In this document: in pieces, positions 54,624 to 64,000 of the stretch
Numbering within the stretch: position 1 is the stretch's first letter
Layout of the letters: every line of letters starts with the position of its first letter
DNA from: Elymus sibiricus
Taxonomy: Eukaryota; Streptophyta; Magnoliopsida; Poales; Poaceae
Length of the DNA stretch: 64,000 nucleotides
Direction of reading: 5' to 3'
Assembly (NCBI GenBank): GCA_039707655.1
Contig: CM077667.1
Coordinates: 58,247,628-58,311,627, forward strand
Made by a program: the position numbers and the translations under genes
The notes under the pieces: model-generated
The model's input: the letters and a program-made list of their open reading frames with translations, nothing else
Database searches by the model: none
What the model was told of the DNA's origin: nothing

Positions 54624-57600
54624 TCACTTGTTCTTCGCGTGTGTCCCTTCCTTATTGCGCCGTAACCATGGATAATCTTCATCATTTAACAGGATGCTTG
54701 GGTCAGCCTTCACTTTGAAGGGAGGAATTTCATGAAACTTTTCATAATCCTCAGGCATGTCTGTCTTGTCCTCCACTCCCACGATGTTTCTTTTCCCTGA
54801 AAGAACTATGTGGCGCTTTGGCTCATCGTTTGATGTATTCGCTTCCTTATCTTTTTTTCCTCGGTTTGGTAGACATGTCCTTCACATAGAAAACCTGCGC
54901 CACATCATTGGCTAGGACGAATGGTTCGTCTGTGTACCCAAGATTTTTGAGATCCACTGTTGTCATTCCGTACTGCGGGTCTAACCCTAAACCCTAAGGG
55001 ACCTTAAATTCATGTCCATAGTCAAGTTCCCATATCTCCTCTATGTAACCATAATATGTGTCCTTTGCCCTATTGGTGATTGCTACATCAAAGCGGACAC
55101 CACTGTTTTGGTTGGTGCTCTTTTTATCTTGGGCGATCGTGTAAAATGTATTACCATTTATCTCGTACCCTTGGTAAGTCCATACAGTCGAAGATGGTGT
55201 CCTGGCCAACAAGTACAGGTCATCTCCAAGAGTGTTGTTACGCATGAGATGCATTTGCAACCAACCGCCGAAAGTCCCGATGTGTTCACGTGTAATCCAG
55301 TCGTCAGACTGCTCCGGGTGTTTGTAGCGTAGAATATTCTTGTGTTCATTGATATACGGGGCCACCAAGGTAGAATTCTATAGAACTGTGTAGTGTGCTT
55401 GCGCCCAGGAATGCCCGTCCCTGCATATTATTGAATCCGCCCCTAGCGTGCCTTTTCCACTCAGTCTCCCCTCATACCGCGATTTAGGGACACCAATCGG
55501 CTTCAGGTCAGGAAAAAAGTCAATACAAAACCCAATGACCTCCTCTGTTTGATGGCCCGTGGAGATGCTTCCTTCTGGCCTAGCACGATTACGAACATAT
55601 TTCTTCAAGACTCCCATGAACCTCTCAAAGGGGAACATATTGTGTAGAAATACATGACCCAGAATGGCAATCTCGTCGACTAGGTGAACTAGGACGTGCG
55701 TCATAATATTGAAGAAGGATGGTGGGAACACCAACTCGAAGCTGACAAGACATTGGACCAAATCATTCTGTAACCTTGGTAGGATTTCTGGATCGATTAC
55801 CTTCTGAGAAATTGCATTGAGGAATGCACATAGCTTCACAATGGCTAATCGAACATTTTCTGGTAGAAGCCCCCTCAATGCAACCGGAAGCAGTTGCGTC
55901 ATAATCACGTGGCAGTCATGAGACTTCAGGTTCTGGAATTTTTTCTCTGCCATGTTTATTATTCCCTTTATATTCGACGAGAGCCAGACGGGACCTTGAT
56001 ATTTAGCAGGCATTCAAAGAAGATTTCCTTCTCTGCTTTGGTTAGAGCGTAGCTGGCAGGACAGTCGGGGATATATCCCGCGGTATGACCCGGCTCACTG
56101 GTAACCCGGCGAAGACCTGGCGACTCACTGGTAACCCAGCCAAGACCTGGTGACTCGCTGGTGACCCGGCCAAGACGGCGGCTCAAGTGGTGACCCGACA
56201 GGCGGGTCAGACGAGCGACTAGACCCAATAGCCCAGATGGCGGCTCACTAAGAAGACCGGCTCGAGGTACGGTATCTGGTGGGCCGGCTTGAGACGAAAG
56301 GCATAAGGAATATTTCCCTTGCGTGGGAAGCAAGACTAGGATTCCGCTTATAGAGTAATCCTAATCCTACTAGGACTCTTCATGTAAGCCGCCCCTTCAA
56401 CTTATATAAGGAGGGGCAGGGCACCCCAAGAGGGACAAGTTTTACAAGTCTAGATAGACAGACAAATCAATAGCTCTCGAGATTAGAGGCAGCGAAACAC
56501 CGCCCTTGTAACCGAGATCATCATCAATATCAATCAAGCAGGATGTAGGCTTTTACCTCCACCGTGAGGGGCCAAACCTAGGTAAACCTCGTGTCTTCTC
56601 GTTCCGACCAACCCCGTTCAAGCTACCACATAGTTTGCGATGGCCTCACACCTAAGTTCTCCTACGAGGACATCTGGCCGTGTGAAAATACCACGACAAG
56701 GACCTTGATACTGCTTTGGATGCATGCCGTCTTTTTTGTTCACACGTTGCTGGTCCTCCCGTGCCTCCGGTGTATCTTTTGTCTTCCCATACACGCCCAA
56801 GAAGCCTAGCAGGTTCACGCAAACATTCTTCGTCACGTGCATCACGTCGATTGCAGAGCGGACCTCTAGGTCTTTCCAATAGGGTAGGTCCCAAAATATA
56901 GATTTTTTCTTCCACATGGGTGCGTGTCCCTCAGCGTCATTCGGAACAGGTTGTCCGCCAGGACCCTTTCCAAAGATTACTTGTAAATCCTTGACCATAT
57001 CAAGCATATCATCACCAGTACGGAGGACGGGATTCTTCTGGTGATCTGCCTCACCTTTGAAATGTTTGCCTTTCGTTCTTAAGGCATGCTTGGTCGGAAG
57101 AAATCGACGATGTCCCAGGTACACATTCTTCTTGCATTTGTCCAAATATATACTTTGGGTATCATCTAAACAGTGCGTGCATGCGTTGTATCCCTTGTTT
57201 GTCTGTCCTGAAAGGTTACTAAGAGCAGGCCAATCATTGATGGTTACAAAAAGCAACGCTCGCAGGTCAAATTCCTCTTGTTTATGCTCATCCCACACAC
57301 GTACACCTTTTCCATTCCACAGCTGTAAAAGCTCTTCGACTAATGGCCTTAGGTACACATCAATGTCGTTGCCGGGTTGCTTAGGGCCTTGGATGAGCAC
57401 TGGCATCATAATGAACTTCCGCTTCATGCACAACCAAGGAGGAAGGTTATAGATACATAGAGTCACGGGCCATGTGCTATGCTTGCTGCTCTGCTCCCCA
57501 AAAGGATTAATGCCATCTGCACTTAAACCAAACCATATGTTCCTTGCGTCGCCTCCAAAGTCCCCCCCACTTTCTCTCGATTTTTCTCCACTGCGACCCG

Positions 57601-58535
57601 TCAGCGGGTGCTCTCAACTTCCCGTCTTTCTTACGGTCTTCTTTGTGCCATCGCAACAACTTGGCATGCTCTTTGTTTCTGAACAGACGTTTCAACCGTG
57701 GTATTATAGGAGCATACCACATCACCTTGGCAGGAACCCTCTTCCTGGGACGCTCGCCCTCAACATCACCAAGGTCATCTCGTCTGATCTTATACCGCAA
57801 TGCACCGCATATCGGGCATGCGTTCAATTCCTCGTACTCACCGCGGTAGATGATGCAGTCATTAGGGCATGCATGTATCTTCTGCACCTCCAATCCTAGA
57901 GGGCAGAGAACCTTCTTTGCTTCGTACGTACTGTCGGGCAATTCGTTATCCTTTGGAAGCTTGCTCTTCATTATTTTCAGTAGCGAACCAAATCCCTTGT
58001 CAGATACACCATTGTCTACCTTCCATTGCAGCAATTCCAGTGTGGTACCGAGCTTTGTGATGTCATCTTCGCAGTTTGGGTACAACCCTTTTTTGTGATC
58101 CTCTAACATGTGGTCGAACTTCAACTTCTCCCTTTCACTTTCGCATTCTCGCTGTGCATCAACAATAACTTGGCCAAGATCATCATCGGGCACATCGTCT
58201 GGTGCCTCTTGATCTTCAGCTTCCCCCGTTGCAGTATCACCGTATTCAGGGAACATAGGATAGCTGTCATCATCCTCTTCTTCTTCGTTGTCTTCCATCA
58301 TAACCCCTCTTTCTCCGTCCTTGGTCCAAACATTATAGTATGGCATGAAACCCTTCTCAAGCAGGTGGGAGTGAAGGGTTTTCGAGTTAGAGTAATCCTT
58401 CGTATTCTCACAGACAGTACATGGACAATACATAAAACCATTCTGCTTGTTTGCCTTAGCCACTTCAAGAAATTTATGCAGGCCCTCAATGTACTCGGAG
58501 GTGCGTCGGTCACCGTACATCCATTGCCGGTTCAT
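54624..58535 (-). pseudogene. CACTA-2 transposase (TNPD/Tnp2 family), frameshifted and split
   Basis: Starts at ATG 58535. The transposase-associated zinc domain comes first (WMYGDRRTSEYIEGLHKFL, CPCTVCEN, HLLEKGFMPYYNVW), then an acidic linker and Tnp2 (IHACPNDCIIYRGEYEELNA, CPICGALRYK, YNLPPWLCMKRKFIMM, GNDIDVYLRPLVEELLQLW, DLPYWKDLEVRSAIDVMHV). A solo LTR (56063-56698) splits the gene after HPKQYQG. The DUF4218-type part (SHDCHVIMTQLLPVALRG, FPFERFMGVLKKYVRNRARP) follows, then the DUF4216-type part (GHEFKVP end near 54994). Breaks are a one-base shift in a G7 run near 57560, a one-base loss near 55980, a TAG at about 54996 beside a short telomere-like sequence, and a one-base shift in an A7 run near 54860. 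The expected end is a TGA at 54624. It catalyses excision and integration in autonomous relatives; it is inactive here. Confidence 0.9.
56063..56698 (+). mobile_element. Solo LTR inside CACTA-2 transposase
   Basis: 636 bp, starting (A)GTCGGGGATATATCCCG and ending ACCACGACA, flanked by AGGAC (56058-56062 and 56699-56703). It has a TATA-like CTTATATAAGGAGG and an R/U5 word GGATGTAGGCTTTTACCTCC on the plus strand. The first base is A rather than the usual T. It is related to the LTR at 24376-24919. Removing it and one AGGAC restores the transposase frame across the site. Confidence 0.92.
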
Positions 58536-59149
58536 CTACGTGCATTATATAATTAAGTGTATCAAAACCCATTACAGAACATCATGAATAGAGAAGTGGC
58601 CAAATTAATACAAGTATCTATGTAAATCATACAAGTAAGAATTTTTTTTCTTTTAAAAAGAAGATAAGAACAAGAGGCTCACCACGGTGGTGCCGGCGAC
58701 GAGATCAGCGCGGGCGATCGACGACGGTGAGGACGGGGACGGGAACGGCACCCTACAGATGTGCAAACTCTAAGAAGTTAATTTCAGCTCTAATTGTGCG
58801 TCTAAATCAAAAGAACTCCCACATACACTCCTCCACTAAAACCCACAAACCACACTCTACTTCTAGAGCATTTGAAATGAGCTAAACTAGTAGTGAGAGA
58901 TGAAACGATGAAGTCGTTAACCTTTTAGAGCACTTGTGTAGTTGGTGCAACGCCAAACCTAAACAAATCTTGGAGAAAATGTAGCTTGGAGGTCGAGCTT
59001 GGAGAGGAGAAAGCTTAAGTGTGGCTGCGGCATTTCATCGAACACCTCATGTGCATAGGAGGTGAGAACAGAGAGCAGCACACCTCCCACACGCCGGCCG
59101 GCCAAAAAACAGAGGAGTGAGCGGGCAGGGGCGAGCATATATATAAGCA
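58536..59149 (-). promoter_or_regulatory. 5' region of CACTA-2 transposase gene
   Basis: Non-coding on both strands apart from trivial frames. A GC-rich patch (58680-58755), purine-rich spacers, and a TATATATAAG sequence at about 59139-59148 facing the gene on either strand could supply the promoter. Confidence 0.45.
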
Positions 59150-59410
59150 ACTCTTAAGTCCCGGTTGGTGGCTAGCACCGGGACTAATGGTGTCTCTTTA
59201 GTCCCGGTTGGTGGCTAGCACCGGGACTAAAGGGGCTGGGCCAGGAGCGAGGCCCTTTAGTCCCGGTTCGTGTCTGGAACCGGGACTAAAGGGGTCAGAC
59301 GAACCGGGACTGGTTCCTGCCGAGGCCCGGCCGGCGCCCTGGCCGCTCGAACCGGGACTGATGTAACCATTGGTCCCGGTTCGTAACAGAACCGGGACTA
59401 ATGATCTGAT
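59150..59410. repeat. CACTA-2 right subterminal array
   Basis: About eight GTCCCGGTT/AACCGGGAC motifs in alternating orientation up to the right terminus. Confidence 0.9.
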
Positions 59411-59474
59411 CTGGCCCGGATCAAAGCCTTGTTTTCTACTAGTGTGCCAAGTGGACTATCCAATTTTTCACATA

Positions 59475-59600
59475 CTCTCTCCGTCCCAAAATAAGTTTCT
59501 CAACCTTAGTACATTTTTGGTACATAAGACGATTATTTTTGTACAAGGCAACAGCCATGCAACCGATATTTTTTATGAGGAAATATAGCGATCCCTTCCT
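59475..59600. repeat. Half of a Mariner-type MITE
   Basis: CTCTCTCCGTCCCAAAATAA is a standard Stowaway/Thalos-like terminus, but no opposite end follows within a few hundred bases, so the element is truncated. Confidence 0.55.
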
Positions 59601-60647
59601 CTCATGATTCTTCTCAGCTCCTACCGATCCTGTGCCAATTACTCCCCCCCCTATCTCGACTCACGGGTACTTCCAGCCTCGGTTCCTGTTCAAAAAAAGA
59701 AAAGTCTCGGTTCAAAATTTAAATTGCCATGTCGCCACCTGAATCATCCCCGGATCCACGCTCTATTTCCGCAGCAATGCCGCCCTCGTTCGCTCTTGCC
59801 TGTACGGTGTGGTAGCTGCACCCCACCGCCGGCACCGATAGCTGACGACTCACCATTGCTCAAGTGTGGAAGCTGCAACTCCTGCCCGTGTCCTCACCCG
59901 TCATCGCGTGGAGGCCTGACCACCCACCGCATGCCCGGTCGCATTCCCTCCGGGCGTGGAAGCTCTAGAACTGGACCGCGTTCTGAGGGCAACTCCAACG
60001 CACGACCCCAAACAGACGTCTGTTTTGTCTAGATTTCGTCCGTTTGGGGTGGGAAAACGAACGCGGATGTCCGTGTCGAGCGGCCTGGCATCGAGGCATC
60101 AGCGGAGATGTCCGACGGATGCGGGAGGTTGAGGGCATCTTATTTTTTATGTTGGTGAGGCGAGGAGAGGTCGGGGTCGAGCGGGGCGTCGGCATGAACT
60201 CCCGTGCTTTGTATGAACTCCGGCGGCATTGCGAGTTCGAGGCGGTGGCTCCGGTGCTCCCTGGACGGCGAGGTTATGTCAAATAGATGTGCAAAGGCGA
60301 GGGAAGTATGTTAGACAAGGTTTGGGGCATCGGGATCTATGGCGCAAAGTCACGGCCATGACGAGATCCAACGCGAGCTCATGGGAAGTGGTTTTGGCGA
60401 GGGGTTTCAAGGGGAATCGGTCGAGCAGGTCACGGGCTATTTATAGGACAATTTTCGTGGGCAAGGGGTTGACGCGGGATAGGATTTGCACGAGATTGAA
60501 CCGAGCTTGGACGGCTGCGTACGCGAAATGGGGTCTCTGTTCGTAGGGAAAAGGAAAGAAAGGTGGGGTCCAGCGCGAGAAAAAAACTAACGAGAAGGAG
60601 ACAGAGAAGGCCACGAGGCGCCAGCAACCTGGGCTACGCGTGCGTGC
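59601..60647. other. Unassigned sequence with a GGGCAACTCCAACGC terminus-like motif
   Basis: 59990-60090 contains GAGGGCAACTCCAACGCACG and CCGTTTGGGGTGGG words common at the ends of small grass DNA elements. No matching end or target duplication was found. Open frames at 59604-60032 and 60229-60546 have no recognisable domain. Confidence 0.3.
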
Positions 60648-60859
60648 CGGAGCTCCTATTCGGCACTGTAGGCGCCCGTTTGGGGAAGTGACGCCTACAG
60701 CGACCGGCAGTGGGCTGCAGCCCATTAAGGATTGTATTTGTGATTTAAATATGTTCTTGGAAAAAATTATGGGTCTATTATGAAATGCTCGTGGGTTTAA
60801 AAGTTTACAAAACCTGAAAAAAGAAAGCAAATAAAAAAGGTCAGAGAATTTCAAAAAAC

Positions 60860-61150
60860 AATCATCCAATTTTAAAATATTTTTTGAATTTTAAAAAAGT
60901 TCATTGAACTGGAAGAAAAGTTCACGAATCTTTCAAAAGTTCATCGATTTTGGAAAAGGTTCATCAATTTTCAGAGAAAAGTTCATCAATTTTAAAAAAT
61001 GTTTATAGAAATTTGAAAAATGTTCATTGAACTAAGAAAAAAGTTCATCGAGTTTAGGAAAGGTTCATCGATTTTCAGAGAAAATTTCATCAATTTTGAA
61101 AAAAGTTCATCGGTATCCAGAAAAGCTCATAGAAATTAAAAAAACAATTC
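60860..61150. repeat. AAAAGTTCATCGATTTT iterations
   Basis: Roughly twelve degenerate units of 20-25 bp (TTCAT[C/T][A/G]A, A-rich spacers) inside the Mutator-like element. Confidence 0.75.
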
Positions 61151-61306
61151 GTAAAAATGAAAAAATCTAAAAAAACAGCTAGAAAGCTTCCAGAAGCTTT
61201 ACATAACCGGAGAAAGCTAACTCGCGCTGGAACTTAGATGAGCCGGCTCATTAACGAACGTTGCAGGCGCTAGTTAACAAAGTGCACATTAACCGGCGCC
61301 TGCAAC

Positions 61307-61983
61307 TAGGGATGCAAACGAGTCGAGTTCGAGCGAGTTGTACTTGGCTCAGCTCAGCTCATATTAAAATTCGAGCGAGCTCAAACTGAGTGAAGCTCAA
61401 TGTCGAGCTGTAAAATATGACTCGTGCTCAGCTTGTAACGATCTCGAGCCAATCTCGAGTTAGTTTCGAGCTAGATGAGATAGTAAAAAGTATAAAATCT
61501 CTGAGGATTATTCAAACTAGATAAGGAACATCACGACATAAGAAAGCACTAAGATGATGGTCCTAGTGGAAGAAAGACAGGAAAACGAAGGAGCGTATGC
61601 TTGGGAATTCTAGCCAAAAGCAACACGACATTAACACATAGCCGATCACGTACCATAATAAGGCCTAAATTTCCTCTACACTTAGTTAAACTTCCATGTT
61701 TACTAGTAAATAAAATAGAGAAAAATCATGGACAACATATATGATGATAAATTATTCTATTTCCATTTAATATATGGCATGATCATTTAACATAATGATG
61801 TTAAGCCGAGCTATCGAGCTAAAATCGAGCGAGCGAGTGTTGGCTCAAGATCGACTCGTTTCTCGATCGAGCTACTTAAATGTTCATACTCAGCTCGTTT
61901 ATTTTCGAGTCGATCTCGAGTCGAGCCAAAAGACGAGTCGATCTCGAGCGGCTCACGAGCCTCGAGCTTTTCTTGCAGCCCTA
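61307..61983. mobile_element. Non-autonomous hAT element
   Basis: Ends are TAGGGATGCAA (61307) and TTGCAGCCCTA (to 61983), flanked by an exact 8-bp duplication CCTGCAAC (61299-61306 and 61984-61991). The 677-bp interior has dense GAGCTCGAG-type words at both ends and no coding capacity. It is inserted near the right end of the Mutator-like element. Confidence 0.92.
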
Positions 61984-62008
61984 CCTGCAACGCCAAATAG
62001 GATTTGCC

Positions 62009-62123
62009 CGTGCGTGCGGCGTTGGCGAGCGAGAGGCTGCCTCGCTGCCTGTTGGGCCTGCTGGGCTGGCGCCTAGCCTGGCTGGGCGTTTAATTTTTTA
62101 TTTATAAAACAACGAGGCAAATC
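62009..62123. other. Flank between Mutator-like element and LTR fragment
   Basis: Short GC-rich stretch (GGGCCTGCTGGGCTGG) passing into AT-rich sequence. Nothing recognised. Confidence 0.3.
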
Positions 62124-62741
62124 TGTTACGAAACAAAGTTAAAGCAGTTTATAAAAAATTGACATTTGGCACATAAATAGTAAGGATTATATATGAGACC
62201 GCGCACATTTTATTTTGGAAAAATAAAATGCATATAAAATTTAAGAAATTCCAACATTGCTTCCGTTGCAATAAAAAGCTGTAAAAACATTTTTAAAATA
62301 CCAAAATTATTTCAAATTAATTTTCAAATATTTTTGATTTGGAGGGAATCATTTTCCTCTCAATTCTATATATTTCTTTTTAGTAGGTAAATAATTTTAT
62401 TAAACCCTAAAACGACTATTAAAATTGAAATGGAGTCTTTCTGAAAGTAAACATAACTTTTTGAAAATGATCCTCCTCACTTACCACTCTATTTCCTATC
62501 ATTCGAAGAAGACTTCTTCTCTCATGAAATCCTCGAGTGACATAAGGTTTCTGGTTTGAACTGTTTTCAATTGAAATTCAAATTGTCATCAAAGGATGAA
62601 TTGGGAAAGTCCTTTTATTCCCTCTCATTGAACTTTCAAAAAAGTTTCAAATTTTCACTTAATTTCAAACAACAATCACATAAGCAATCATTATAATTAT
62701 TTAATATAACATTCCAAAATTTAAAATTTTGGGATGTTACA
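62124..62741 (-). repeat. Probable LTR or LTR fragment (TGTAACATCCC type)
   Basis: On the minus strand it starts TGTAACATCCCAAAATTTT at 62741, a common start of grass LTRs. A possible end CGTAACA lies at 62124. The 5 bases outside the two ends (AAATC and ATAGC) do not match, so this is truncated or its left end is misplaced. AT-rich and non-coding. Confidence 0.45.
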
Positions 62742-62754
62742 ATAGCTCACAAAT

Positions 62755-63445
62755 ATATCTATTCTACTAGAATCGCTACATGTTGTTCGAGAGACGCATG
62801 AGCTTGGAGTTCATGGCTTAGTGAAATTCAAATCACGTTCAGAGAGGAAATTAAGACTAGAAAACTAGTTAGATTCTACTTTACATTCTGAAATCACTTA
62901 TTCCTGGCAACCAAATGTTGGATGGCTTGCCACGTTGAGGAAGCATTACCTGCAAAAATTGTGTCCTCAAGAGCACCGTTAGGATAATATTTTACTTTCA
63001 ATACCATTACACAAAGGCTATCTTGTTGTGTGAGGAGGTGCCACAATTGTCTCGCTGGAGGGCTTGGAACATCCGAAAGTCACTGAATCCTAGGACACCT
63101 CGACTCTTCGGCTCAATCAGTTTGTCCATGACTTCCAGTGAGATTTTCCGTTTCCTTTTTTAGATCCCCATCAAAAGGTCTGAACCAAGCAAACAAACCG
63201 AATAAGGCAAGTTGAACACCCTCATTGTGTAAGTGGGCAAGGCATGAGCTACAACCTAAATCAACGTTTCCTTCCCATCTTGAGAGAAGGTCTCACCAAA
63301 AGCAAGATACGCTCAGTTAGTCTTTCCTGCAGATTTCGGAATTTAACATTGTGCATCCGCCCGTCCTAAGTCGGGAGGCCTAAATATTTTGCTTCAAACT
63401 CTTGGACATGGATTTGCAATTCCCGTTGGATCTCTTGCTGGGTGA
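62755..63445 (-). pseudogene. Second copy of the LINE C-terminal segment
   Basis: Same segment and orientation as 6480-6996, with about 150 extra bases (about 63190-63350) that the first copy lacks. It runs uninterrupted through the sequence CCCGTTGGATCTCTTG that in the first copy is split by CACTA-1. Homology stops about 20 bases later. It encodes the same degraded post-RT region. Confidence 0.8.
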
Positions 63446-63684
63446 GTTAGTGTTTTTATGATTATGAAAAAAACCGATATAAAAAACCAAAAGGGACGAG
63501 AAAAATAGGATGGACGACAAAAAATAGGATGTGTTCTTGTTAATTAAAATATATAAAAAGGATAGGATGTGTTCGGTGGGCCTAGAAGTTGTCGGATTTT
63601 ATTTCTTATTTTTAGCAAGCAAAAGAAGGTGTCGTATTTTTTTTATTTTTTTAGGATCATTTTTTTGAGAGAACCTTGCCTTCT
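63446..63684. other. AT-rich junction sequence
   Basis: Contains two partial AATAGGATG(TG)TTC repeats (63507, 63527, 63560) and an AAAAGAAGGTGTCGTATTT word also present at 47725. No gene. Confidence 0.35.
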
Positions 63685-64000
63685 TTATTCAATCGGGATA
63701 ACGCTCATAGGTACACCAGTTGGGCCATGGGGATTGCCCAACCACACATGCCTACCTAAGGCTAAATTACAAGCAAATTTGGCAAGATTATGAGCCTCAT
63801 AGTTATGGATCCTACGTTCAAAGGTGAACTTACAAGAATGAAAAGAACGCCTACGCTCCAATATTTCATGTATGATAGCTGAATGAGGGCCACCCGTCCC
63901 TTGATTGATGTCATTGACCACCCCCCAACAATCTGAAGCCACCAAAACATCTTGGCCGTCCAGGTCCTCTGCTAGCGCCATCGCTTCTCGACAAGCGTAT
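63685..64000 (-). pseudogene. LINE RNase H domain fragment
   Basis: The minus strand encodes ALAEDLDGQDVLVASDCWGV, then IIHEILERRRSFHSCKFTFE and NYEAHNLAKFACNLALGRHV. This is the plant LINE-type RNase H (reverse-transcriptase-like RVT_3) C-terminal half, with the D of ASDC and the N-EAH-LA motif. It ends GNPHGPTGVPMSV. The frame is open to the window edge, so the upstream extent is unknown. It could also belong to a stand-alone RNase H-like gene, which are common in grasses. Confidence 0.75.

Larger units (their letters stand above)
49418..59444 (-). mobile_element. CACTA-2: 10-kb CACTA transposon
   Basis: Terminal repeats CACTAGTAGAAAACAGGGC (49418) and GCCTTGTTTTCTACTAGTG (to 59444) match at 18 of 19 positions and are flanked by TGC (49415-49417 and 59445-59447). 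Subterminal arrays consist of TTTAGTCCCGGTTGG...CCAACCGGGACTAAA words. It carries a minus-strand transposase (54624-58535, split by a solo LTR), a B3-like gene (49922-51182) and a further ORF. The frameshifts in the transposase make this copy non-autonomous. Confidence 0.95.
60648..62008. mobile_element. Non-autonomous Mutator-like element containing a hAT
   Basis: Flanked by an exact 9-bp duplication CGTGCGTGC (60639-60647 and 62009-62017), the length made by Mutator-like elements. The 29-bp terminal repeats share CCTATTYGGCRYTGYAGGCGCC. Excluding the inserted hAT and its duplication the element is about 676 bp. The interior (60860-61150) is filled with GTTCATCGATTTT-like iterations. No transposase is encoded. 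Confidence 0.85.

Overview
The window looks like a repeat-saturated large-genome plant chromosome, most likely a Triticeae grass (wheat, Aegilops or barley). This is inferred from the element types: CACTA transposons with CACTACTGG and CACTAGTAG termini, Sabrina-like Athila LTRs that end in GACGTATCA, Tat-lineage Ty3/gypsy elements with two RNase H domains, Mariner-type MITEs, and LINE fragments. Almost all coding sequence belongs to transposable elements. I see one credible host gene, a three-exon 119-codon gene at 47953-48608.

Layout. 1-5.3 kb holds a GC-rich repeat, an LTR fragment and the 5' half of a Sabrina-like retroelement on the minus strand (LTR 3712-5346, tRNA-Asp primer site beside it). 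A LINE remnant runs from about 6480 to 47725 and is split by a 40.5-kb CACTA element, CACTA-1, at 6997-47527 (TSD TTG). The second copy of the LINE segment near 63.4 kb is uninterrupted and shows the empty site.

Inside CACTA-1 are, in order: terminal repeats; a gene with an RNase H1-type hybrid-binding domain; a minus-strand TNPA-like gene; an internally deleted transposase; and a plus-strand TNPA-like gene. The last gene is split by Tat-lineage retroelement A (17245-45321, TSD CCAGG). Element A contains a second Tat-lineage unit (24376-39047) with mismatched flanking LTRs and an antisense multi-exon gene. The right LTR of A holds a Sabrina-like solo LTR (40211-44600, TSD GAGCA), which in turn holds a 2.67-kb LTR-like element (41503-44174, TSD CAGAG). 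The nest LINE > CACTA-1 > A > solo LTR > 41503 element is therefore five levels deep.

Downstream come the host gene, a long-hairpin Mariner-like MITE, and a second CACTA element at 49418-59444 (TSD TGC). This one carries a frameshifted transposase split by a solo LTR (TSD AGGAC) and a four-exon gene with a B3-like fold. Then come a Mutator-like element (60648-62008, 9-bp TSD) that contains a non-autonomous hAT (61307-61983, 8-bp TSD), an LTR fragment, the second LINE copy and a LINE RNase H fragment.

The two CACTA elements share a design: a TNPD-type transposase, one or more candidate DNA-binding accessory proteins, and arrays of short inverted motifs both at the ends and inside the element. 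The two Tat-lineage elements share gag-PR-RT-RNase H-RNase H-integrase order and signs of antisense transcription between pol and the 3' LTR. Nearly every premature stop in these ORFs is TAG. Functions are assigned by reading translated motifs by eye; no database search was run.
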